A stretch of DNA of 64,000 nucleotides from Tumidithrix helvetica. Its GTDB lineage: Bacteria; Cyanobacteriota; Cyanobacteriia; Pseudanabaenales; Pseudanabaenaceae. This document shows, piece after piece, positions 43,177 to 52,359 of the stretch (its first letter is position 1; each line of letters begins with the position of its first letter). Position numbers and translations under genes: made by a program. The DNA is taken from contig NZ_CBDDRA010000003.1 of NCBI RefSeq assembly GCF_965232925.1, forward strand, positions 186,001 to 250,000, in the 5' to 3' direction. The notes under the pieces were generated by a model. It worked only from the letters and a program-made list of their open reading frames with translations, was not told the DNA's origin and searched no databases.

Positions 43177-43764
43177 CTAAAGGGCTTTAGGACGCTGTGT
43201 GACAACTTGGTCGATCAGACCATAGGCTTGGGCTTCAACCGCAGACATAAAAAAGTCTCTATCTGTATCTTGAGCAATGCGCTCGATATTCTGACCTGTA
43301 TGGAAGGCAAGCAGTTCATTAAGGCGAGTCTTATGATAGAGAATTTCTTTAGCTTGAATCTCAATATCGGTAGCTTGCCCCTGAGCGCCCCCTAGTGGCT
43401 GGTGAATCATGATGCGGGTGTGAGGCAATGAGAGACGCTTGCCCTTCGTGCCGCCCACTAATAGAAATGCCCCCATACTTGCCGCCAGTCCTACACAGAT
43501 GGTTGATACATCAGGGCGAATATGCTGCATCGTATCGTAGATTGCCATGCCCGCTGTGACTGAGCCACCTGGGGAATTGATATAGACAAAGATATCTTTT
43601 TCAGGATCTTCTGCTTCCAGAAACAATAACTGGGCTACCACGAGGTTAGAAACTGTATCATCAATGGGCTGACCCAAAAAAATGATCCGCTCCCGCAGAA
43701 GACGCGAGAAAATGTCGAAAGCGCGTTCACCACGACCAGACTGTTCAATGACGGTTGGGATCAT
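43177..43764 (-). CDS. clpP: ATP-dependent Clp protease proteolytic subunit
   Basis: 195 residues with the serine protease triad: S96 in AASMGAF, H121 in MIHQPLGG and D170 in DTDRDFF. YINSPGGSV and GAQGQATDIEI are conserved. Cyanobacteria have several ClpP paralogues plus ClpR; this one keeps all three active residues and closely resembles the ClpP1 type. It should work with ClpC or ClpX. It is monocistronic. Confidence 0.95.
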   Translation of the reverse strand: MIPTVIEQSGRGERAFDIFSRLLRERIIFLGQPIDDTVSNLVVAQLLFLEAEDPEKDIFVYINSPGGSVTAGMAIYDTMQHIRPDVSTICVGLAASMGAFLLVGGTKGKRLSLPHTRIMIHQPLGGAQGQATDIEIQAKEILYHKTRLNELLAFHTGQNIERIAQDTDRDFFMSAVEAQAYGLIDQVVTQRPKAL

Positions 43765-43860
43765 ATTTGTTTAGCTTAATTCATCTGTTTTTATTTTACT
43801 TCGGCATGTTGGATTGTGACGGGATTGCATGTCAGAATTAAACCTAGGAAATAGATTTAT

Positions 43861-45549
43861 ATGCCACGCTTTCAAAGTCGCTTATTTAATTGGATCGATC
43901 GATCTCTGCCTGTGCAGCTAGGGCGCAGCGTGAGGACTTTAATTGAAAATTTATTAAATGAAAGGATCGGTAATCCACCCATTAAAGGGCGATCGCCTGC
44001 TGCCAAAGCCCTACCCTTCCAAATCGGCAAGCAGATCGGCAAACAAATCGCTAGAGTGTTTTTATATCCTGTTTATATTTTGGGCACTGTTTTAAAGCGT
44101 AAGTACCCCCAGTTAAACCCTCAGGCAAATTCACAATCAAATCCTCGATTAAATCCTCAAACTGAGCCGCGATCGCCTAAATACACAAAACAAAGTGATT
44201 TTCCCACCGATTCACAATCCCCATCACAAGTAGAATCGCAGGAAACAGATAACCCCATTCAATCTAAAGCTCAGGAAGCGCTACCTAGTAAAAGGGTTCC
44301 GCCTATATTGCGCCCATTCCAAAGCATATTTCTGTGGATTTCTCCTCCCACAAGCCTAGAAAAGCTTTCTGAAATGGTTGAGAAACTTGAATCTCAGGAG
44401 AAATCGGAACCCTCACAGCCAAAAGCTCTACGCGGCAAAAGAACTCCGCTTTTATTGCGCCCATTCCAAAAGCTAGCTCTGTGGTTTTCTTCGCCTAGCG
44501 AGCTTCAAGCTAGCGGCGAATCTACTGAACAGTCTGATTTTATCGAAGGTGAAGTACTGGGAGAATTTCAACCTAAGCTCCTACCCCCACAAAGGATTCC
44601 TTTTTTATTACGCCCTTTTGTCAAGATAGTTCTATGGGTAGATCGGACTGGGCTGTTCAACAAGAACTCTTCTAAAAATTCCTTTCCAAATTCTGTCCAA
44701 GATCCCGAGTCCCCGCAGGATGCTCCTAATACGGCAGAAACTAATTTTCGGAATGATCCTAGCAGTTCCCATTCGAGCAAAGATGCTTTCAATAAAAACG
44801 ATACCGCGAATAGACAATTTCTAGAAATCTGGAAACAAACGTTTGCGGCAACTAATTTCCAAACCGATACGGATGGCAATCTCACAAGCAACCAAGCACT
44901 GGGCAAAAACGAACGACTCGAGAGAATCAGAGATCTAATTCGAGCCGCGATCGCTTACTTTTTTGCTAAAAGAGTTAACCCCTTAGAACCTGACCCATCT
45001 TCCGCAAATCTCCAAACCAGCAGCGAAGAAGCTTGGTTAACCATGGCAGACTTATTTGGCGATGAAGGTGGCCCTTGGCCCGTGCCGATTGAGTATGAAT
45101 CTATGGCTCTGGCTAGACCCTCTGATTTATTTGCCGTCGATCGTAATAACAGTGTGCTGACCACAAACCCCAAACAAGTAGATGGAGATTTAGTTCAAGC
45201 TTTCGATCCGAGTATGGGAGATTTAGTTCAGACTTCTGATTCTAGTCAGGAGAATGGGGATTTGGTTCAAGCAGACGCTAGTAAGGGAGAAATTGTCCTC
45301 GACGACCCCAACTATTTGCCCGATTGGGCTGAATATTTAGAAGAGCCCACCCCACCCTTGCGTGCCTGGATCGAGACCCATGCTACCTTTCTGGGATATG
45401 CCTATAGTCCGATCATGGAAATTGTGCATTGGCTCGATCGCCTCGTTGCCCGCATCGAGCGATCGTTGATTGGGCTATGGCAAAAGATTACCCGCTTTCC
45501 ACAATGGTTGGGACAGCTATTCAAGCGAAGAAAGAAAAATGATCGATAA
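43861..45549 (+). CDS. Repeat-containing cyanobacterial protein of unknown function
   Basis: 562 residues. Three copies of one module occur in the N-terminal half: LPSKRVPPILRPFQSIFLW, LRGKRTPLLLRPFQKLALW and LPPQRIPFLLRPFVKIVLW, joined by Ser/Pro-rich linkers. A later stretch repeats GDLVQ three times. The C-terminus (PLRAWIETHATFLGYAYSPI and WLGQLFKRRKK) and the N-terminus are amphipathic and basic, suggesting membrane-surface contact. No enzyme motif is visible. Confidence 0.7.
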   Translation: MPRFQSRLFNWIDRSLPVQLGRSVRTLIENLLNERIGNPPIKGRSPAAKALPFQIGKQIGKQIARVFLYPVYILGTVLKRKYPQLNPQANSQSNPRLNPQTEPRSPKYTKQSDFPTDSQSPSQVESQETDNPIQSKAQEALPSKRVPPILRPFQSIFLWISPPTSLEKLSEMVEKLESQEKSEPSQPKALRGKRTPLLLRPFQKLALWFSSPSELQASGESTEQSDFIEGEVLGEFQPKLLPPQRIPFLLRPFVKIVLWVDRTGLFNKNSSKNSFPNSVQDPESPQDAPNTAETNFRNDPSSSHSSKDAFNKNDTANRQFLEIWKQTFAATNFQTDTDGNLTSNQALGKNERLERIRDLIRAAIAYFFAKRVNPLEPDPSSANLQTSSEEAWLTMADLFGDEGGPWPVPIEYESMALARPSDLFAVDRNNSVLTTNPKQVDGDLVQAFDPSMGDLVQTSDSSQENGDLVQADASKGEIVLDDPNYLPDWAEYLEEPTPPLRAWIETHATFLGYAYSPIMEIVHWLDRLVARIERSLIGLWQKITRFPQWLGQLFKRRKKNDR

Positions 45550-46031
45550 TTCGGTTTTGCCTAATTTTGTAATTGCATTTTTTTACAAGCAATTCTCTAG
45601 ACGCTATATCTCTAAAAGCAATACCGTGAAATGCTGCGATTGAGATCCCATCAGTCTCCGCACAAATTTTAGCCAGTCGCAAAAAACTGCAAATAAGCAA
45701 AAGATGGCATCATAGCCGTTTTTGTGCAATGATACAAGCAGTTTGAAATAAGAAAGCCCACTGCTCCCAGTGGGTTAAGCATTTTTGTGTTGAGTGCAGC
45801 TATCTTAATCCATTTTCATAATTTGGATGTTAAGTTTTGTTGCGAATTATATAGGGTGAAGTCTCCAAGAATGTTCGGCTCAAATGGGCTAAAGCAGTCA
45901 AAGATGCTTCACCCTATTGCATGAAAATATAAGGTAGCGGTTAGAGACTTTGAAGATATTGTACGGATAAGCTCAACGTTGGCTGTGGCTCCGCGCAACC
46001 AACGTTGGGACTTTAATTTAGGGAAAATCCC
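45550..46031. other. 482-base intergenic region with two hairpins
   Basis: No coding frame was found. CCCACTG-CTCC-CAGTGGG at 45757-45774 and CAACGTTGG...CCAACGTTG at 45974-46007 can form hairpins. The second lies 25 bases past the devC stop on the minus strand and may end that transcript, although a T-run is missing. Confidence 0.55.
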
Positions 46032-47393
46032 TTAGCCAAAGATCTCAGCTGGGTCAGCAGAATGGACTTTACGCAGAGAGATAAAGCCAGAGATACAACA
46101 CATCACAACGGTCAGCGTTAAAACAAACCAGACTTTCCACCAGTTGTCACTATTCATGTAGAGAGGCAGTCTGGTTGCGTTTCTAGTTAAGTCGTAGAGC
46201 AGCCAGCAAATGATTAGTCCTGGGATAAAGCCCAAAAAAGATAATGCGAAGGCTTCTTGGATCACCACCTTAGAAAGATAGAAGTTACTGTAGCCCATTG
46301 CCTTGAGCGTGGCATATTCAGCCATGTGATCGGAGACATCGGTATAGAGAATTTGGTATACGATCACAATGCCTACGATAAAGCCCATGATCGTACCCAA
46401 TGTGAAAATAAACCCGATCGCCGTACTCTTTTGCCAGTAACTCTTTTCAAAGTTTCTAAACCCCTCCATGGTCAGAATGCGCGTATCATCAACGGTCACA
46501 TCTGCTGCTTCTTTAATATCATCAAAGGTCAAATCCTTTTTATCAATGGAAACTCTATCTTTATCTGAAGGAACTTCTTTGACTCTCTTGCCATCAGCTT
46601 TGAGATGCCCTCTTTTTGTCAATACGACAGTTTCACCTGGTAGACCTTTGACAATATCTGCGATTGTGTTGAATGGAGACACATTGGGCTTCAGGTTTAT
46701 CAAAGCAACATTAATTAGCCCTGCTTTGCGTTTCTCTAAAATCCTGAGAAAGTTGGTGTCGCTGGTAATGATTGCACCGTCAGCCGCAAAGGATGAACCT
46801 AGCTCAAATAGTCCACCTATTTTGACTTTGCGGTTATCGACCTCTCTTGTGACGATGTTTTTGCACTGAAACGCCTCAGCCGTATAAAGAGTCTTTAGCT
46901 CATCCACACCACACTCTGCAACGATTGGGCCAAACTCAATGCGCGAGCTGCGATCGAATAAAATCACATCCTGCTGTTGAACCTGACTCATAACCTCCAC
47001 TGTTCCCGGCATTTTAAATACATTCGCCGCAGGATTTGCTCCCAACACAAGAATGTTGCGGGTTTTGCCAGCTGGGTCTTCTTTGACTTTCCATGAGGAC
47101 AAGCCAATATAAAGCGCGTTGACCGACTCGACCCCTTCATACTTTAAGGCTTGATACATCCGCCGTTGTGAAAAATTGCGCATCCCCACAAGATTGGTTG
47201 ATTGGGGGCTAATCAAAACGATATCCCCCACCAAGTTGCTCTGCAAACGAATGGCACTGGTAAACAGGGCATCTTGGAAACCGACCTGCATAAACATCAG
47301 AACCACGGCAAAGGTTATGCCCGCGATCGCGACCAGTAAGCGGCTTTTCTCGTAGGTTAGTTGCAGCCAAGCAAGGGGAACAGCAAAGATCAT
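46032..47393 (-). CDS. devC: DevC-family ABC exporter permease
   Basis: 453 residues, longer than the usual size of about 385. An N-terminal membrane helix follows MIFAVPLAWLQLTYEKSRLL and three more lie near the C-terminus (FIFTLGTIMGFIVGIVIVYQ onward), the MacB/FtsX plan. DVSDHMAEYATLKAMGY is a DevC hallmark. An extra lysine/aspartate-rich stretch (RVKEVPSDKDRVSIDKKDL) lies at about 280-310. DevC pairs with DevB and the ATPase DevA to export lipids or glycolipids. No devA is seen. Confidence 0.9.
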   Translation of the reverse strand: MIFAVPLAWLQLTYEKSRLLVAIAGITFAVVLMFMQVGFQDALFTSAIRLQSNLVGDIVLISPQSTNLVGMRNFSQRRMYQALKYEGVESVNALYIGLSSWKVKEDPAGKTRNILVLGANPAANVFKMPGTVEVMSQVQQQDVILFDRSSRIEFGPIVAECGVDELKTLYTAEAFQCKNIVTREVDNRKVKIGGLFELGSSFAADGAIITSDTNFLRILEKRKAGLINVALINLKPNVSPFNTIADIVKGLPGETVVLTKRGHLKADGKRVKEVPSDKDRVSIDKKDLTFDDIKEAADVTVDDTRILTMEGFRNFEKSYWQKSTAIGFIFTLGTIMGFIVGIVIVYQILYTDVSDHMAEYATLKAMGYSNFYLSKVVIQEAFALSFLGFIPGLIICWLLYDLTRNATRLPLYMNSDNWWKVWFVLTLTVVMCCISGFISLRKVHSADPAEIFG

Positions 47394-47417
47394 AACTTTC
47401 AGGTTTTGCGATAAGAA

Positions 47418-48263
47418 TTACAAGTTGCTAGGATCTTCACCTAGTTCTAAGAGTCTGGCAGCTAGACGTTCAGCCCTACGTTTTGCCTCAATGACTTTTC
47501 GTTCGGCTTCATCGGCTTTTTGTTTTGCCTCATTAGCTTTTAGTTCAGCTTCATTAGCTTTTAGTTCAGCTTCATTAGCTTTTAGCTCGGCTTCATCAGC
47601 TTTGAGTTGGGCTGCTTCTTCTGGCAAGAGGACTAAATTACCTGCTTGATCGTAAAAACGTAGCCAGATACATGGATCTCGCCCAACCGTACCTTCCCAA
47701 GTTCCTAACCAAAAGCCAAGGGTTTCGCTCCATAGCCAGCCTTTCTCGTTAGGAACAAGTGGCTGATATTTTTGATTGGAGTCAATGTGCCAACCTTCCA
47801 AAGAGTTAGGATCGAATGGGTTGTACACGAAATAATCTGGCGTGCGGAAAGTACGTTCGTAGAGTGCCTTTTTCACAGTTTTGTCAATTACAGCCGTGCT
47901 AGACGACGTCAATTCCACAATGACATCGGGGTAGCGTCCATTTTCTAACCATACGACCCAACCCTCACGAGTGTAGCTGCCGTCAATGTCCAGCACCGCA
48001 AAAAAATCGGGTCCGCGAAAGTCTTTGTTAAAGACTTGTTTATCACTGAAATAAATAAACATGTTGCCGCCCGTAAAATAGTCTTGGCGATCGCTCCATG
48101 CTTGTTGCAGCGATCGAATTAAGACATTCATTGCATTGCGGTGGCGGTTTGTTTCCAAGGGTTCACCATCATCAAAAATTAAGTCTGTGGGTGGAGATGG
48201 TGGCTGCCATTCTAAAGTTGAGGCAGGTTGTAATTCTGGCTGTAGAGCGATTTCTACGGACAT
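47418..48263 (-). CDS. Uma2-family protein with heptad-repeat tail, between devB and devC
   Basis: 281 residues from ATG 48263 (MSVEIALQPE), with GAGG eight bases upstream; an earlier in-frame ATG at 48311 overlaps devB. The Uma2 core shows DLIFDDGEP, PDVIVELTSSSTAVIDKTVKK and TPDYFVYNPFD. The C-terminus has repeated ELKANEA units, a coiled coil encoded by 21-base repeats. It lies 22 bases after devB and 24 bases before devC, so it is probably co-transcribed with the exporter. Confidence 0.85.
   Translation of the reverse strand: MSVEIALQPELQPASTLEWQPPSPPTDLIFDDGEPLETNRHRNAMNVLIRSLQQAWSDRQDYFTGGNMFIYFSDKQVFNKDFRGPDFFAVLDIDGSYTREGWVVWLENGRYPDVIVELTSSSTAVIDKTVKKALYERTFRTPDYFVYNPFDPNSLEGWHIDSNQKYQPLVPNEKGWLWSETLGFWLGTWEGTVGRDPCIWLRFYDQAGNLVLLPEEAAQLKADEAELKANEAELKANEAELKANEAKQKADEAERKVIEAKRRAERLAARLLELGEDPSNL
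47531..47614. repeat. Tandem 21-base repeat in the Uma2 gene
   Basis: Four adjoining 21-base units of the CATTAGCTTTTAGTTCAGCTT type: two identical, a third with two changes and a more diverged fourth. They encode the ELKANEA heptads on the minus strand. Copy number may vary between strains. Confidence 0.85.
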
Positions 48264-48285
48264 ACCAAGCACCTCTATGTTTAAT

Positions 48286-49506
48286 TTATCGCGTGTTGAT
48301 CTTGACAGCAATTTGAGAATTGGTCAGTCCAGACACCTTTTTACTATCATCCAAGCGAATTTTAACTTCGATAATGCGTACATCGGTCTTAGCCGCAGGG
48401 TCAGTCCCTAGCACATCATTTTTGGCAATGCGCAAACCGATCTGATCGACCGTGCCTGAGATTTCACCCTCAAAGGCTCTGCTGTTAGAAGCGATCGTGG
48501 CTTTTTGTCCAATCTTGATTTTATTGATATCAGTTTCGTACACTTCCGCCACAGCATACATTTGCTGGGTATTGCCTAGCTCTACCACACCATCTGCCCC
48601 CACCACTTCACCAAGCTTAGAATGAACTTTCAGCACCTGTCCGCTAATGGGGGCGCGTACTTGAGACAGATCTAAATCGACTTGGGCGCTTTTCACTTTT
48701 ACGATGGCTGACTGCAACGCTGCCTCTGCAACACGAATATCCACAGGTCGAACTTCGGCTGTACTGCTAAGTTGCCCCTGGGCTTGCATAAACTGTTGCT
48801 GCGCTTGATTGAGTTGTTCGCCTAAAGATCTGACTTTGATGGCATAGCTATCCAAGGTAAAAGCCGAAGCAGCACCTTCTTTATAGAGAAGCTCATAGCG
48901 CTTGTAGTCAACCACAGCTTTGTCAAATTCCACCTTGGCACGCTCTACATTTGCCCTTGCTGCCAAAACATTACTCTGTTGCGCTTGAATGTCGCCTGAC
49001 TTTGCCCCAGCTTTTACCTGTTCTAATTTTTCTGCTGCTTCTTGAGCCTGACTCTGGGCTTGCGCCAAAGCTGCCTGGTTTTTAAAGTAACTATCTAAAA
49101 CGGCAATCACATCATCTTGCTTCACCATGTCGCCTTCTTTAACCATCAACCTCACAATGCGAGAAGTTCCCAACGCCGATGGCGAGGCAACTTTAATCAC
49201 TTCTCCTTGTGGTTCTAAACGGCCTAAAGCAGTAATGATTGCATCCGCCTCTGCGGTCTTGGTTCCTAGGATTTTTGTATCACCCGCTGATGGCTGCGAT
49301 TTACTACCGAGCAACCCGATCGCATACCAAGCCCCCAGCCCTAACGAGGCAGCACCCACAACGATCAGAGGAATTAGCCATTTATTCCTATTTTTGGGGA
49401 AAGGGGTGGTAATTTTGGCACCAGGGAGAATTTCTGATTGCTTGGCAGGTTGAATTTCTGATGGACTATCGTTTTCGCGCTCAATCTGAGTATCCAAGTA
49501 GCACAC
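48286..49506 (-). CDS. devB: DevB-family membrane fusion protein of an ABC exporter
   Basis: 406 residues of the HlyD family. One membrane helix is at about 42-65 (WLIPLIVVGAASLGLGAWYAIGLL). Lipoyl-like halves flank a long coiled hairpin: VKEGDMVKQDDVIAVLD, then QAAL-rich helices, then VRAPISGQVLKVHSKLGEVV. The C-terminal IGQKATIASNSRAFEGEISG is typical of DevB. It bridges inner and outer membranes with DevC and a TolC protein. Confidence 0.92.
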   Translation of the reverse strand: MCYLDTQIERENDSPSEIQPAKQSEILPGAKITTPFPKNRNKWLIPLIVVGAASLGLGAWYAIGLLGSKSQPSAGDTKILGTKTAEADAIITALGRLEPQGEVIKVASPSALGTSRIVRLMVKEGDMVKQDDVIAVLDSYFKNQAALAQAQSQAQEAAEKLEQVKAGAKSGDIQAQQSNVLAARANVERAKVEFDKAVVDYKRYELLYKEGAASAFTLDSYAIKVRSLGEQLNQAQQQFMQAQGQLSSTAEVRPVDIRVAEAALQSAIVKVKSAQVDLDLSQVRAPISGQVLKVHSKLGEVVGADGVVELGNTQQMYAVAEVYETDINKIKIGQKATIASNSRAFEGEISGTVDQIGLRIAKNDVLGTDPAAKTDVRIIEVKIRLDDSKKVSGLTNSQIAVKINTR

Positions 49507-49598
49507 TCCTTTGACTTAGGTGAGAATGTATTAGCACACAACCACTGTTTTTGGAACAGATTGATTGAAACTACTACATTTTAGTCAATCTCTTAAAC

Positions 49599-49634
49599 AA
49601 ACTAACTTGTCACCAAAAGGTGACAAGTTAGTTT
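49599..49634 (-). terminator. Terminator hairpin after argJ
   Basis: AAACTAACTTGTCACC and GGTGACAAGTTAGTTT form a perfect 16-bp stem around AAAA. It is 74 bases past the argJ stop on the minus strand. The T-tract after the stem is short. Confidence 0.75.
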
Positions 49635-49707
49635 AATCATAAATCAAGTTATTGTTTTTGGCGAATTAAAACACTTTGCCTATTCAGCAAGTCGCTCATC
49701 AATAGGT

Positions 49708-50922
49708 CTAGGTTGTGTACTCAGCATTGATCTTGACGTAGTCGTAGCTCAGATCGCAGCCCCAAGCAGTGCCTACACCATCCCCATCCCCCACACTGAC
49801 CGCAATCTGCACCGTAGGATTTTTAAGATAGTTACTGGCGGCGTTGCGATCGTAGTCTTGGGGCGATCCATCTGCCATCATCACAAACTCACCGAGGTGA
49901 ATATTAAGCTTGTTCTGATCGAAATTTACGCCCGATCGCCCTGCGGCGGCGGCAATTCTGCCCCAGTTAGGATCGCGACCAAACACGGCTGATTTAACCA
50001 GCGAGGAACCCACAATGGTTTTGGCAATTTGTCTGGCGGCAGTTTGATCGGCTGCACCGCTAACAGTTACTTCAATCAGACAGGTTGCACCTTCACCATC
50101 CCGCGCGATCGCTTTGGCGAGATAAACACCCACCTCTGTCAACATCGCCTCCAATTGCTTTGCTTCAGAGGATGCGGCATCCGTAATTTCTGGAGCACCA
50201 GACTGCCCGTTGTTGAGGGCAACCAGCATATCGTTTGTACTGGTATCGCCATCGACGGTGACTTGGTTAAAGCTATTGTCCGCCACACGGCTTACCATGT
50301 CTTGCCAGAGTGCTGGCGCAACCGCCGCATCACAGGTGACAAAGGCAAGCATCGTCGCCATATTGGGGTGAATCATGCCCGAACCTTTACAGATGCCCCC
50401 AATCCGAATCGTATGACCAGAGATCTCACCTTCGAGAGCAATGGACTTGGTAACGGTATCGGTGGTCACGATCGCTTTAGCCGCATTGTCTCCCCCCTCT
50501 GCCGAGAGTGCCTCTGCCACCTTCACAATTCCTGGGCGCATTAAGTCCATGCGTAGCTGTTTGCCAATTACCCCCGTGGAGGCAACCATTACCCCTTCTT
50601 CAATCCCCAACGCTTTTTGCACGAGTTCGGCACATTCCACGGCATTGAGCCAACCTTCTTCGCCAGTGCTGGCATTGGCTTGCCCCGCATTTACGAGGAT
50701 AGCTTTTACTTTTACACCTGACTGCAAAACTTGGCGATTAAAGTCTACGCAAGCAGCCCGAACGCAAGATTTTGTAAATACGCCTGCGGCGATCGCAGGC
50801 ACATCAGAGACTATCAGTGCCAAATCGGGCGCACCAGATGGTTTTAGTCCTGCTGTGATACCTGCGGCTTTGTAGCCTTTTGCTGCCGTCACATTCCCAG
50901 AAATCTCACGCCACTCTGACAT
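49708..50922 (-). CDS. argJ: Bifunctional ornithine acetyltransferase / N-acetylglutamate synthase
   Basis: 404 residues. The self-cleavage site reads KGSGMIHPNMATMLAF with T190 as the new N-terminal nucleophile of the beta chain. VASTGVIG and GRDPNWGRI are conserved. ArgJ recycles acetyl groups from N-acetylornithine to glutamate in arginine synthesis. It is monocistronic and divergent from ubiX across 256 bases in which I see only HIP1 sites. Confidence 0.97.
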   Translation of the reverse strand: MSEWREISGNVTAAKGYKAAGITAGLKPSGAPDLALIVSDVPAIAAGVFTKSCVRAACVDFNRQVLQSGVKVKAILVNAGQANASTGEEGWLNAVECAELVQKALGIEEGVMVASTGVIGKQLRMDLMRPGIVKVAEALSAEGGDNAAKAIVTTDTVTKSIALEGEISGHTIRIGGICKGSGMIHPNMATMLAFVTCDAAVAPALWQDMVSRVADNSFNQVTVDGDTSTNDMLVALNNGQSGAPEITDAASSEAKQLEAMLTEVGVYLAKAIARDGEGATCLIEVTVSGAADQTAARQIAKTIVGSSLVKSAVFGRDPNWGRIAAAAGRSGVNFDQNKLNIHLGEFVMMADGSPQDYDRNAASNYLKNPTVQIAVSVGDGDGVGTAWGCDLSYDYVKINAEYTT

Positions 50923-51178
50923 AGGTCTTTACTCAAGAATTTACAAAGGTCTATCAGATTATACGCAAGCCTGAAATGGCGAATGAATCAAAAATATCAA
51001 TAGCGATCGCCAATCCGATCTCAAGCCTAATTTCAACATCCTCAATTCCTCGCGAGTAAAATAACCAGTTAAATTGCGAATAGACTAGACTAGGCAGGCG
51101 ATCGCAACCTACCGAATCGCAACATCATCGAAATAACAATGTCAATCATCCCAGCCAAAGCAATTGAACGTCTAACTC

Positions 51179-51883
51179 ATGGATAATCTGCCGAAAGATC
51201 GACCGATCGCCATGGGTGTTTCTGGGGCATCAGGCATGATCTATGCCGTGCGATCGCTCAAGTTTTTACTCGCCAACCACTACAGAGTAGAGCTAGTTAC
51301 CTCTAAAGCCGCAATCATGGTGTGGCAGTCCGAAAATTTAGGCACAATGCCCAGCAATCCCAAGCAGCAAGAACAATTTTGGCGCGATCGCTGTCAAGAA
51401 AATAGCGGGCATCTCACCTGTCATTCCTGGTCTGACATTGGGGCTAATATTGCAAGCGGTTCATTTCGGACTTTGGGCATGGTGGTCGCACCATGCAGCA
51501 TGGCAACTGTGGCAAAAATTGCCCATGGGCTAAGTTCGGACTTGCTCGAACGGGCTGCTGACGTTCATCTCAAGGAAGGTCGTAAGTTGGTAATTGTGCC
51601 GAGAGAAACCCCCTTAAGCTTAATTCACCTCCGCAACCTTACCGCCCTAGCAGAAGCAGGTGCGAGGATTGTGCCAGCAATTCCCGCTTGGTATCATCAG
51701 CCGCGTACAATTGAAGATCTAGTAGATTTTGTCGTGGCACGTACCTTTGACCAGTTAGACATAGATGCAGATATCATTAATCGTTGGCAAGGCAGAACCA
51801 GTTCAGTCCCCATCGATTCAGTCGATCCAATTCATTCAATCTCAGCTATCCCTCCAGATCGGCGAATAGAGGAATACACTTAG
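51179..51883 (+). CDS. ubiX: Flavin prenyltransferase UbiX
   Basis: 234 residues. GVSGASGMIYAVRSL at about 13-27 binds flavin. VVAPCSMATVAKIAHGLSSDLLERAADV and LVIVPRETPLSLIHLRN are the prenyl-substrate motifs. It makes prenylated FMN for a UbiD decarboxylase in quinone synthesis. The C-terminal 30 residues are a poorly conserved tail. The next gene follows after four bases. Confidence 0.94.
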   Translation: MDNLPKDRPIAMGVSGASGMIYAVRSLKFLLANHYRVELVTSKAAIMVWQSENLGTMPSNPKQQEQFWRDRCQENSGHLTCHSWSDIGANIASGSFRTLGMVVAPCSMATVAKIAHGLSSDLLERAADVHLKEGRKLVIVPRETPLSLIHLRNLTALAEAGARIVPAIPAWYHQPRTIEDLVDFVVARTFDQLDIDADIINRWQGRTSSVPIDSVDPIHSISAIPPDRRIEEYT

Positions 51884-51887
51884 AACT

Positions 51888-52334
51888 ATGGCTAGAGATC
51901 GATTCGCTAAAACCTCACTCCCCATCGGTCGCCTCATCCTTTTAGGTTGTGCGATTGCCTTCTTGGCTGCAATATTTATCCAGAACTTACAACCGCTGGT
52001 CAGCATATTTTTCTTGGGGCAAGCCACCATGGCGATACCCCTCAGCCTAGCGATGCTCGTTGCCTTTATCAGTGGCGCGATCGCGGCGGCGGCGATCAAC
52101 TGGATTAGCGATTGGTTACGTCGTCGGGCGATCGCGGCAGTAAGAGACGAATACGAAGAAGATGATGACGAGGATTACGAGGAAGATGACGATGAAACCG
52201 TTGAATATGGAAAGACAACTAAGCAGCGAGAAACAACTCGAAGAGCGACGAATGATTCGCTTCGGTATGATGACGGGGAACAGGTAATTGATGTCAAATA
52301 TATCAGGGACATCGAGCGTCCAGATGATTTTTAA
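51888..52334 (+). CDS. LapA/DUF1049-like membrane protein with acidic tail
   Basis: 148 residues. Two membrane helices are clear: LILLGCAIAFLAAIFIQNLQ at about 17-36 and LSLAMLVAFISGAIAAAAI at about 49-69. This matches the LapA domain. The C-terminal half is highly acidic (DEYEEDDDEDYEEDDDETVEY). It lies in the ubiX unit, but the role is unknown. Confidence 0.75.
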   Translation: MARDRFAKTSLPIGRLILLGCAIAFLAAIFIQNLQPLVSIFFLGQATMAIPLSLAMLVAFISGAIAAAAINWISDWLRRRAIAAVRDEYEEDDDEDYEEDDDETVEYGKTTKQRETTRRATNDSLRYDDGEQVIDVKYIRDIERPDDF

Positions 52335-52359
52335 TCTTCCTGTTGGGTGAGAGAAAAAT

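Noticed and set aside
47531..47614. CRISPR array
   Set aside because: Units are directly adjoining 21-base repeats without spacers and encode a coiled coil in frame.
50029..50544. 171-codon open frame on the plus strand
   Set aside because: It is opposite argJ and shows no conserved pattern.
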